Of a DNA stretch of 16,352 bases, positions 1 to 5,698 are shown in pieces (positions within the stretch are counted from its first letter, which is position 1; each line of letters starts with the position of its first letter). This DNA is from an uncultured Akkermansia sp. GTDB taxonomy: Bacteria; Verrucomicrobiota; Verrucomicrobiia; Verrucomicrobiales; Akkermansiaceae. Location of the stretch: the NCBI GenBank assembly GCA_904501915.1, contig CAJGCV010000045.1, positions 1 through 16,352 of the forward strand, written 5' to 3'. The position numbers were made by a program, and so were the translations under genes. The notes beneath the pieces are model-generated. The model was not told the origin of the DNA and did not search any database. It saw only the letters and a list, made by a program, of their open reading frames with translations.

Positions 1-22
1 CGAGGGGGCGGACGCGGGTTCT

Positions 23-45
23 TTGCACCCCTTCAAGGGGTGCAA
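23..45. repeat. Perfect inverted repeat / GC hairpin
   Basis: Arms TTGCACCCCTT and AAGGGGTGCAA are exact reverse complements around a single central C, so an RNA would form a strong stem with a TTCAA-type loop. There is no U tract directly after it, so it is not an obvious intrinsic terminator on its own. It sits about 25 nt before a second hairpin with a related TTCAC loop. The gene it belongs to lies off the left edge, so its role (3' end structure or protein site) cannot be decided here. Confidence 0.6.
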
Positions 46-71
46 CCAACGCTCTATCTCCCCGCATCGCT

Positions 72-95
72 ACACCTTCACGGTGTGTCTTTTTT
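72..95 (+). terminator. Probable intrinsic terminator of an upstream gene
   Basis: A short stem ACACC / GGTGT with loop TTCAC is followed two bases later by a run of T (TCTTTTTTG). The stem is only 5 bp, so it would be weak by itself, but the T run and the preceding GC hairpin at 23-45 make transcription termination from the left plausible. Confidence 0.45.
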
Positions 96-132
96 GTTAC
101 TACGCGCCAGGGCTTTCACCCGCAAAAGCATT

Positions 133-153
133 GCATCAGCCTTGCTAATGCTG
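133..153. repeat. 21-bp element, copy 1
   Basis: This copy matches 278-298 at both ends (GCATCAGC at the left, TGCTG at the right), but the central seven bases TTGCTAA are the reverse complement of the TTAGCAA found in copy 2. The preceding TT completes a TTGCAT hexamer identical to the -35 of the promoter at copy 2. No -10 hexamer stands at the matching distance here, so this copy is probably not a promoter itself. It could be an operator half or a decayed duplicate. Confidence 0.5.
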
Positions 154-275
154 CAGGCGTACATTTCTTTGTAAAATCAATCAGTTAAAGAAATCTACAT
201 GCAATTATGCAGGTAAGAGCAATAAGATAGCGTCTACAAAAACGCATTATTTTCAAAAAAAATCGATATTTGCGC

Positions 276-304
276 TTGCATCAGCATTAGCAATGCTGTA
301 TATT
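276..304 (+). promoter_or_regulatory. Promoter of the PEP-CTERM protein gene
   Basis: TTGCAT (276-281), a 17-bp spacer and TATATT (299-304) match a sigma70-type promoter. Transcription would start near 311 and give a leader of roughly 98 nt before the ATG at 409. That is unlike the near-leaderless promoters elsewhere in the window, so this gene may be controlled in its leader. Confidence 0.55.
278..298. repeat. 21-bp element, copy 2 (within promoter)
   Basis: Contains the perfect inverted repeat CAGCATT-AGC-AATGCTG (282-298). It lies between the -35 (276-281) and -10 (299-304) hexamers of the PEP-CTERM gene promoter, filling the spacer exactly. An inverted repeat in a promoter spacer is a typical place for a regulator to bind, so it is a candidate operator; this is inference from position only. 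Confidence 0.5.
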
Positions 305-408
305 TTCGTCAGCGGCTTAGGAGCAGGTCTCTCAGCCTCCCGGCGCGCGTGGGAAAGGGTATCCCTGCACGAGCCGCTCGAAACTCTAAAAAATCAATTC
401 TTACAATC

Positions 409-1164
409 ATGAAGAAAACAATTATCGTCCTTATGGCTCTTGCTGGTGTTGCCTCAGCTGCTTGGACTAACGATACGACCGCCAGCACTAGCTTCGCTAT
501 CTCCGGTACAGATTACGCCTCCGATTATCGTTTGATAATGAACGGCAATGATGCAAATGATACTACCATTGAAATTAAGGCAACCGGAATAACCACCATT
601 TGCGCCATTGATGGTAATGGCTTGGATAAAATTACCAGTGTCACTTTCGATGTTGATAATGTTCTCACAATTACGGATTATGCTAAATTGAGCGGCAAGG
701 CTGGCAATACTACAACTCTGAATCTCGGAAATACCGGTAGTATTGTTGTGACCAACACATTTTCCTCTAATTCTGCAACAGCACTGACATTGAACGCAGG
801 TTTGCTGAGCGGGGAAACAGAACGCACTCTTATAACCTGCGACTACCTGAAAGTCAATAGCCTTACCCTTAATATAACCGCACCCACCGGCTATACAAAT
901 GGGGGTCTTGTATATGAGTACAATGGTGCCTATTATTCCGATGTAACGATGAATGCAAGCGGTTACTGCACCATCACTGATGTCACTAAAACAATTGAGC
1001 TAGAGGACGGAAAAGTATATACAGTAGCAGACATCCGGGGAAACAACAACGCATCCATCAAAGGGCTTTCCTTACTTGCCACCGCTCCCATTCCCGAGCC
1101 CACCACGGCCACACTTTCCCTGCTGGCTCTCGTAGGTCTGGCAGCACGTCGCCGCCGCAAGTAA
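409..1164 (+). CDS. PEP-CTERM sorting domain-containing secreted protein
   Basis: A 251-residue exported protein of unknown function. Residues 1-18 (MKKTIIVLMALAGVASAA) form a signal peptide with an Ala-Ser-Ala cleavage site. The middle is rich in Thr, Asn, Asp and Gly with alternating hydrophobic positions, as in beta-helical surface or autotransporter-like passenger proteins. The last 23 residues are a PEP-CTERM tail: PEP at about 229-231, a hydrophobic segment, then AARRRRK. In known systems this tail is removed by an exosortase and the protein is sent to the cell surface or outside. The GTG at 349 would add 20 residues before the signal peptide, so the ATG at 409 is preferred. No Shine-Dalgarno is seen. 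The gene is noticeably AT-richer than its neighbours. No other domain is recognised and the ligand or role is unknown. Confidence 0.8.
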   Translation: MKKTIIVLMALAGVASAAWTNDTTASTSFAISGTDYASDYRLIMNGNDANDTTIEIKATGITTICAIDGNGLDKITSVTFDVDNVLTITDYAKLSGKAGNTTTLNLGNTGSIVVTNTFSSNSATALTLNAGLLSGETERTLITCDYLKVNSLTLNITAPTGYTNGGLVYEYNGAYYSDVTMNASGYCTITDVTKTIELEDGKVYTVADIRGNNNASIKGLSLLATAPIPEPTTATLSLLALVGLAARRRRK

Positions 1165-1207
1165 GCAATAAGATATTCAAGCGAGGCAGGCAAGCCCCGC
1201 AACATAC

Positions 1208-1247
1208 TCCCGCCCCAGGTTGCGCACCGATGGGCGGGATTTTTTTC
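1208..1247 (+). terminator. Intrinsic terminator after the PEP-CTERM gene
   Basis: TCCCGCCC (1208-1215) pairs with GGGCGGGA (1232-1239), followed directly by eight T. The loop contains a further small stem GGT/ACC. This is a textbook strong rho-independent terminator placed 44 nt after the stop codon. Confidence 0.9.
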
Positions 1248-1345
1248 TCGACGTAAGCACGAGGGACACAGCAAAGCTGGGTGCAACAAATAGTGTCTAT
1301 GTGTCACATGGGGGGGGCATTACTGCTATGCTTTCTGCATGATAC

Positions 1346-1374
1346 TTGACTTACCGACTCTAGTTCATTATCAT
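1346..1374 (+). promoter_or_regulatory. Promoter of the DUF3592 gene pair
   Basis: TTGACT (1346-1351), a 17-bp spacer and TATCAT (1369-1374) form a good sigma70-like promoter. The ATG at 1388 follows 13 nt after the -10, giving a 5' leader of only about 6 nt. A run of eight G (1310-1317) stands 28 bp upstream of the -35. Confidence 0.7.
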
Positions 1375-1387
1375 AAGCAGCAGCACC

Positions 1388-1864
1388 ATGAAGCACTCCC
1401 TCCCGTCCCTGTTCCTCTGTGCCCTGAAAGGCAGCATGCCGGGGCTGCTTTTCGCACTTGTGGGCATGGCCGCCATCTACATCATGCACGGCATCCATGC
1501 CAGACGCCAGCATATCCTGGACCACGGAGTCCGGACAGAAGCCACCGTGGTAGATGTGCAGAAACGCAAGGGCAGCAGACATAGCAGATATTACCCGGTG
1601 CTCAGCTTTACAGACACCCAGGGGATTCACCAGCAAATCGAATCTCCACAGAGCAGCGACAAGAAACGCGGAGAACGGGTCGGAATCTGCTACCTGAAAG
1701 AAAATCCGCTGCAACTGGAAATCATGCCCCCCAGGCAGATGCTCGTGCTGAAGATAATCATGGGCGGAGGTGGCGTTTTCTGCCTTGGCGGAGTCGCCAT
1801 GATGATTGCCGGTTTCCGCCACCAACTGAAGAAAACATCCCGACATAACAACGCCCTTTCATAA
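1388..1864 (+). CDS. DUF3592 domain-containing membrane protein (first of tandem pair)
   Basis: A 158-residue membrane protein with one hydrophobic helix near each end (about residues 18-36 and 117-139) and a soluble segment between them. That segment has the DUF3592 pattern: an EATVVDV strand, a YYPVLSFTDTQG block, then a Gly/Val strand and YLKENP. The function of DUF3592 is not known; the fold probably presents a small beta domain at the membrane surface. The start is fixed by the promoter 13 nt upstream. The next gene, a clear paralogue, begins 3 nt after the stop, so the two are almost certainly co-transcribed and may form a complex. Confidence 0.75.
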   Translation: MKHSLPSLFLCALKGSMPGLLFALVGMAAIYIMHGIHARRQHILDHGVRTEATVVDVQKRKGSRHSRYYPVLSFTDTQGIHQQIESPQSSDKKRGERVGICYLKENPLQLEIMPPRQMLVLKIIMGGGGVFCLGGVAMMIAGFRHQLKKTSRHNNALS

Positions 1865-1867
1865 GCC

Positions 1868-2374
1868 ATGACCCACCCCCTGCTCCGCCCAGTCCGCAAG
1901 AAAACCTGCGACCCGCTTTTGGGAGGCCATGCCATGGGCATCATCTTCCTCTGTGTGGGCATGCTGCTCGGCGGGCTGCATTTCTACAACCAGAGCGCCC
2001 ACCAGCATCTGCTGGATACGGGCACCAGGGCTGAGGCCACCGTGGTGAACGTCATCCGGCACAGTACCGGCGGAGGCCGAAAGCACCACACCGCCTTTTA
2101 CCCGGTGGTCAGATTCACCGATACCGCTGGCAAAGTGCAGCTTATCGAAATGACAACCGATGCCGGCGCCGGGGTAAAAGCCGGGGACACGGTACGCATT
2201 GTCTACATGCCGGAGCATCCGCAGAAAATGGATCTGGAACAACCGCTGCACACCAGCGGCACCTTCATTCTGGCCATCGCGGGCGGCATCTGCGCACTCG
2301 CGGGGCTGGGCATCATTGGTGCCAATATTCACCAGAGCCGCCGGCTGCCGACATCCGCCCCAGCCTCAGAGTAA
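1868..2374 (+). CDS. DUF3592 domain-containing membrane protein (second of tandem pair)
   Basis: A 168-residue paralogue of the preceding protein with the same layout: helix at about 21-41, soluble beta domain with TRAEATVVNV, FYPVVRFTDTAG, GDTVRIVYMPEHP, and a second helix at about 132-152. It keeps the DUF3592 signature more fully than its partner, including the G-D-x-V-x-I-x-Y-x-P-x-x-P segment. It starts 3 nt after the upstream stop without a Shine-Dalgarno, which suggests translational coupling. The pair looks like a local duplication followed by divergence. Function unknown. Confidence 0.75.
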   Translation: MTHPLLRPVRKKTCDPLLGGHAMGIIFLCVGMLLGGLHFYNQSAHQHLLDTGTRAEATVVNVIRHSTGGGRKHHTAFYPVVRFTDTAGKVQLIEMTTDAGAGVKAGDTVRIVYMPEHPQKMDLEQPLHTSGTFILAIAGGICALAGLGIIGANIHQSRRLPTSAPASE

Positions 2375-2440
2375 GCCCCCTGCTGGAACGTAGAATGTAG
2401 AAAAACATTGTTTTTACTGTTCAAAGGTCTTTCAGCATGC

Positions 2441-2446
2441 TACAAT
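2441..2446 (+). promoter_or_regulatory. -10 element of the MATE transporter promoter
   Basis: TACAAT lies 10 nt before the ATG at 2457, the same spacing seen at other promoters in this window. The region where a -35 should be (about 2418-2423, TGTTCA) is a poor match, so the promoter is either weak or activator-dependent. A short AAAAAC-ATT-GTTTTT inverted repeat (2401-2415) lies just upstream. Confidence 0.45.
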
Positions 2447-2456
2447 ACACCCAGCC

Positions 2457-3947
2457 ATGAGTGCAGGTGACGGCAGAGAGGGCAAAATCCGCGTAGCCCT
2501 GGCCAAGGGTCAGTTGGGCGGAAAGCTGGCAGGCATGACATTGCCGCGCCAGATAGTGTCCATTGCGCTCTGGCCGCTGATGGAACAGGTGATGAGCTTT
2601 ATCTGCGCCTCCACCTCACTGGTGCTGGCCACCCACATGGGCGACCACGGCGAAAAAACCGCGCAGATTGCCTCGGGTATCGGCGTGACCTCGTTTGTGA
2701 TGTGGCTGGGCTTTGTAATGCAGGGTGCAGTAGGCATGGGTGCCACCGCCATTGTGAGCCGCATGACAGGCGCGCGCAAGTATGCCGATGCCAACTACGC
2801 GGCCAACCAGTCTGCTGTGCTGGGGCTGCTGGCGGGTTTTCTTTCAGCCCTGCTGATGTATGGCACGGCGGATTTCCTGGTTTCAGAGGTACTGAGTCTG
2901 AGCGCATATGCGCGCGAAGTAGCCCTGCGCTACATGTACACCGGGTGCTGGGTAGCCATTTTCTCCGGCGTGGTCTTTGCGCTGAATGCCGCACTGCGCG
3001 GTGCGGGCGATACGCGCACCCCGTTCATCATCATGCTGGTGGTGGATGGGCTCAACATCGTGTTCAGCCTGATTCTGGTGCAGGTATGCGGCATGTTTGT
3101 GGAAGGTCTGGCACTGGGTATGATAGGCGGCATGGCGGCTGCAGCTGCCGTGCTGCTGGGCATCCTGTTCAAACGCACCCTGCACATGCGGCATGAGCTG
3201 AAGGGGCAGCCGCTGGATGACTACTGCGCCGCACAGGGAGCCACCTATGCACCGCCGCTGTACCTGAACCGCAAGAGTCTGCGCATCGACTGGGGAATGA
3301 TGTACCGTATCCTCTGCATCGGTGTGCCGCAGGCCATCGAAGTGGGCGGTATCTGGGTGATTCAGATTTTTGTGCTCCGCATCATTTCCTCGCTGGGCGA
3401 TGCCGCCGTGGGCGCGCACAACATCGCCATCCGCATTGAATCGCTGAGCTTCCTGCCCGGCTTTGCCATCGGCATGGCAGGCGCCACACTGGTGGGGCAG
3501 TATCTGGGGGCACGCAGTGTGCGGCTTGCCCTGGAAACGGCGCGTAAATGCGTGCTTTACAGCGTGTTGTTCATGGGCTGCATGGGAGTGGTCTTTGCCC
3601 TGTGGCCGGATATTTTCGTGGATATCTTTGCGGCGGGTTCGCCGGAGCTCTCCGCCGTGACCCGGCCGGTGGTGCAGGCATTCCTGATCATCGAGCCGTT
3701 CTACGCCGCCATGCTTATCTGCAAGATGTGTCTGCGCGGCGCGGGCGACACCCGGCGCGTGATGTGGGTATCGTACGGCGGCATGGGCTTTTTCCGCGTG
3801 CTCTGCCTGCTGGTGTGGTACTGGCTGTGGCCGGAGACACTCTCGCTGGTGGGCATCTGGATGCTGATTGCCTGTGATATGCTGGTGGAATACCTGATAC
3901 TGCGCAAGATGCTCTTCGGGCTGCGCTGGGCACGCAAGAAGGTCTGA
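2457..3947 (+). CDS. MATE family efflux transporter
   Basis: A 496-residue polytopic inner-membrane protein of the multidrug and toxic compound extrusion family (MatE, NorM/DinF type), which exports cationic drugs or metabolites using a Na+ or H+ gradient. About twelve hydrophobic helices form two MatE repeats. The first begins near residue 25 and the second near residue 285 after a cytoplasmic linker of about 45 residues (KRTLHMRHEL to SLRIDWG). Family blocks are visible: LRGAGDTRTP at the end of helix 5, its counterpart LRGAGDTRR in the second half, and AHNIAIRIESLSFLPGFAIG with VGQYLGA. The ATG at 2457 is supported by the nearby -10 element. The N-terminus carries about 25 hydrophilic residues. 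The substrate cannot be read from sequence. Confidence 0.92.
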   Translation: MSAGDGREGKIRVALAKGQLGGKLAGMTLPRQIVSIALWPLMEQVMSFICASTSLVLATHMGDHGEKTAQIASGIGVTSFVMWLGFVMQGAVGMGATAIVSRMTGARKYADANYAANQSAVLGLLAGFLSALLMYGTADFLVSEVLSLSAYAREVALRYMYTGCWVAIFSGVVFALNAALRGAGDTRTPFIIMLVVDGLNIVFSLILVQVCGMFVEGLALGMIGGMAAAAAVLLGILFKRTLHMRHELKGQPLDDYCAAQGATYAPPLYLNRKSLRIDWGMMYRILCIGVPQAIEVGGIWVIQIFVLRIISSLGDAAVGAHNIAIRIESLSFLPGFAIGMAGATLVGQYLGARSVRLALETARKCVLYSVLFMGCMGVVFALWPDIFVDIFAAGSPELSAVTRPVVQAFLIIEPFYAAMLICKMCLRGAGDTRRVMWVSYGGMGFFRVLCLLVWYWLWPETLSLVGIWMLIACDMLVEYLILRKMLFGLRWARKKV

Positions 3948-3985
3948 TACCAAGCGTGAACAACACGCAGAAGCAAGACGCAAAT

Positions 3986-4008
3986 ATGTAGAATTCTGAA
4001 TTCTACAT
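3986..4008. repeat. Perfect 23-bp palindrome upstream of the BioG-like gene
   Basis: ATGTAGAATTC and GAATTCTACAT are exact reverse complements around a central T. It lies 28 nt before the ATG at 4036. A related partial sequence (GTAGAATGTAGAA) occurs at 2389-2401, in the gap before the MATE gene. It may be an operator for the esterase gene, whose own promoter is weak, or a small dispersed repeat. It is too AT-rich to act as a good terminator. Confidence 0.6.
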
Positions 4009-4035
4009 TCAACATCGCCAACCCATTATCAAACC

Positions 4036-4695
4036 ATGAAACAAGACTGGCTCATCCAGACACCGGAAAACAAACGACTCATTCTCTTCATGCTGGGCTG
4101 GGGCGCCACGCCCAATGCGGTGCAGCCGCTCACCTTCCCCGCGGGGTATGATGTGCTCTGCTGCCACGACCACCGCCAGCTCTGTCCGCTACGGGCAGAG
4201 GATTTTGCCCGTTACGAGCGCATCTACCTATTCGCATGGTCCTTCGGCGTGTGGGTAGCCGAGCAGAGCTGCCAGGCACTGCCGCTGTACCGCGCCGTGG
4301 CCATCAACGGCACTCCCTACCCCGCCAGCCCTCAATACGGCCTGCGCCTCAAGGTGCTTCAACGCACTATCAAATCCGTTGCAGCCATGGGGGGCAATCC
4401 CTTCAAGGACGAACAGCACCCCGAAAAATACGCCCCAGCCGGTCCCTTTGCAGAGCCCGGCGCCCAGCAGCAGGTGGATGAGCTGGACTTTCTGGCAAAT
4501 GCCTGCCAGACCCTGCCGGAACAGCCCCACCTCCCCTGGGACCGCGCCTGGATTGCCACCCAGGACGAAATCTTCCCGCCTGCCCGTATGCGCGCTTACT
4601 GGGGCGAGCTGGGGGTGGATTTCGAGAGTTATCATTTTCCGTTCTACCATGCGGAGATTGTACTCGATGAGTTGCAGGAATCTCCCGCAGAGTGA
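4036..4695 (+). CDS. bioG: Pimeloyl-ACP methyl ester esterase BioG family (DUF452) protein
   Basis: A 219-residue alpha/beta hydrolase resembling BioG, which removes the methyl group from pimeloyl-ACP methyl ester to release pimeloyl-ACP for biotin synthesis. The start ILFMLGWGATPNAV matches the family oxyanion region. The nucleophile elbow is AWSFGVWVAEQ with Ser69, and the likely acid and base are Asp177 (TQDEIFPPA) and His205 (FYHAEI), so a full catalytic triad is present. Length equals that of known BioG proteins. No other bio gene is in the window; BioG is often beside or fused to bioC, so its isolation here is notable. No clear promoter or Shine-Dalgarno is found. A different carboxylester substrate cannot be ruled out. 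Confidence 0.78.
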   Translation: MKQDWLIQTPENKRLILFMLGWGATPNAVQPLTFPAGYDVLCCHDHRQLCPLRAEDFARYERIYLFAWSFGVWVAEQSCQALPLYRAVAINGTPYPASPQYGLRLKVLQRTIKSVAAMGGNPFKDEQHPEKYAPAGPFAEPGAQQQVDELDFLANACQTLPEQPHLPWDRAWIATQDEIFPPARMRAYWGELGVDFESYHFPFYHAEIVLDELQESPAE

Positions 4696-4815
4696 ATTTC
4701 CCGCCTGTGGCGGGAGATAAGTTCGCCCTTGCGGGCGAGTTAATTTCCGCTGACGCGGAGAGAATTTCGCAGTCTGACGACTGCGAGATAATAGACTTGC
4801 AAGAGCAAGTCTATT
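4696..4815. repeat. Array of five consecutive hairpins with variable stems
   Basis: Five inverted repeats stand end to end with 0-2 nt between them. H1 4696-4718 (TCCCGCC/GGCGGGA, loop TGT). H2 4720-4741 (TCGCCC/GGGCGA, loop TTGC). H3 4744-4761 (TCCGC/GCGGA, loop TGAC). H4 4764-4789 (TCGCAGTC/GACTGCGA, loop TGAC). H5 4790-4815 (AATAGACTTGC/GCAAGTCTATT, loop AAGA). H1-H4 share an outer frame (A)(A/G)TTTC or AGTTC on the left and GAGA/GAGTT on the right, pairing with a G-U wobble, while the inner arms differ completely yet stay complementary. The array fills the whole gap after the BioG-like gene, and H5 overlaps the -35 of the next promoter. None is followed by a proper U tract. Confidence 0.8.
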
Positions 4816-4825
4816 TTGGTACACT
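4797..4825 (+). promoter_or_regulatory. Promoter of the mutarotase-sanA-menD-like operon
   Basis: TTGCAA (4797-4802), a 17-bp spacer and TACACT (4820-4825). The ATG at 4844 follows after 18 nt. The -35 and most of the spacer lie inside the inverted repeat H5 (4790-4815), so a protein binding that palindrome, or cruciform formation, would affect this promoter. Confidence 0.55.
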
Positions 4826-4843
4826 CACGCGCATACAAGCACC

Positions 4844-5692
4844 ATGGTCACGACAGTATACCCCTACGGCGAGGATTTTCCGATTCTGAAGATTGAAACA
4901 GCGCTTTGCACGGCAGAAATTTCCCTGTACGGCGGGCATGTGCTCAGCTGGGCACCGGCAGGACACAAGCCGGTTATCTACATGAGCCCCAAGGCCGTAT
5001 TCAAGAAAGGCAAGGCACTTCGCGGCGGCATTCCGCTGTGCTGGCCGTGGTTCGGCAAGAACACGGAGGATGCCTCCCAGCCTGCCCATGGTGTAGCCCG
5101 CATTTCCACCTGGCAGGTAGGCCGCTGCGAGGAGGGGGAGGATGGCCGCGTGAACCTGCTGCTGGCGCTGCCGCCGGAGAATGATATGATGCCAAGCGCA
5201 GCCCTGGGCATGGAGATTGGCAATGAGCTGACCTTGAGTCTCATTACGCTTGATGTGCCCCGTGCCATGCCCTATTCCGCCGCCATGCACACGTATTTTG
5301 CAGTAAGCGACTACGAACAGGTAGCCGTAACCGGGCTGGAGGAACTGGCCTTCACCGAATTTGCCGATGATGCCATTCCGCACCCCGAAGACCCGCTCAT
5401 TCCGCTGGGCCACATAGACCGTATTTACCACCCGGTGCCGGAAAATGCAGAAATCACCATCCACGACCCCGCCTGGGAGCGCAGCATCCGCATTTGCCGC
5501 GCTGGCAGCGGCTCAGCCGTGGTGTGGAACCCCGGAGCAGCACTCGCCGCAGGCATGGGCGACCTGGGCGAAGGGAACGAACGCGGATTCCTGGCAGTGG
5601 AAACCACGGTAGTCCCCGCCGAAAACATCATGCTGCGCTGCGGTGAAACGCACGAACTCACCACCCGCATCCAGGTATTCGGCGTTAACTGA
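4844..5692 (+). CDS. D-hexose-6-phosphate mutarotase (aldose 1-epimerase family, YeaD-like)
   Basis: A 282-residue cytoplasmic enzyme of the galactose-mutarotase fold that interconverts the alpha and beta anomers of glucose 6-phosphate and similar hexose phosphates. Family landmarks are present in order: LYGGHVLSW, the RGGIPLCWPWFG phosphate and substrate block, HGVAR with His82, MHTYFAVSD with His149, and the VETTVVPAENI strand with catalytic Glu253. These correspond to the His/His/Glu set of YeaD-type enzymes. It is first in an operon; sanA starts 6 nt after its stop. The pgi gene for the next step of glucose 6-phosphate metabolism lies 7 kb away on the other strand. The ATG at 4844 fits the promoter and the family start. 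Confidence 0.88.
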   Translation: MVTTVYPYGEDFPILKIETALCTAEISLYGGHVLSWAPAGHKPVIYMSPKAVFKKGKALRGGIPLCWPWFGKNTEDASQPAHGVARISTWQVGRCEEGEDGRVNLLLALPPENDMMPSAALGMEIGNELTLSLITLDVPRAMPYSAAMHTYFAVSDYEQVAVTGLEELAFTEFADDAIPHPEDPLIPLGHIDRIYHPVPENAEITIHDPAWERSIRICRAGSGSAVVWNPGAALAAGMGDLGEGNERGFLAVETTVVPAENIMLRCGETHELTTRIQVFGVN

Positions 5693-5698
5693 TTCCAT

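Larger units (their letters stand above)
1..408. other. Gene-free leader region with hairpins, repeats and a promoter
   Basis: No convincing coding sequence is present in the first 408 bases. The stretch holds a long GC hairpin (23-45), a small hairpin followed by a T run that probably ends an upstream transcript (72-95), two diverged copies of a 21-bp element (133-153 and 278-298), a sigma70-like promoter overlapping the second copy (276-304), and a leader of about 100 nt before the PEP-CTERM gene. The part from about 160 to 305 is clearly AT-richer than most of the window. An in-frame GTG at 349 would extend the downstream protein, but it lies inside this leader and puts charged residues ahead of the signal peptide. 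Confidence 0.6.

Noticed and set aside
1..60. Partial tRNA or other structured RNA gene at the left edge
   Set aside because: No T-loop GTTCRA-type box or cloverleaf fits; the only structure is a single long palindrome.
349..408. GTG-initiated extension of the PEP-CTERM protein
   Set aside because: It would put about 20 residues, several of them basic, before a well-formed signal peptide that starts at the ATG at 409.
2883..3983. Open frame of 366 codons on the minus strand
   Set aside because: Antisense to the MATE transporter, with abnormal His and Gln content and no recognisable motif.
4696..4815. CRISPR array
   Set aside because: Units have different sequences, no constant repeat of 23 nt or more and no spacers; only the pairing pattern and short flanks recur, and no cas genes are near.
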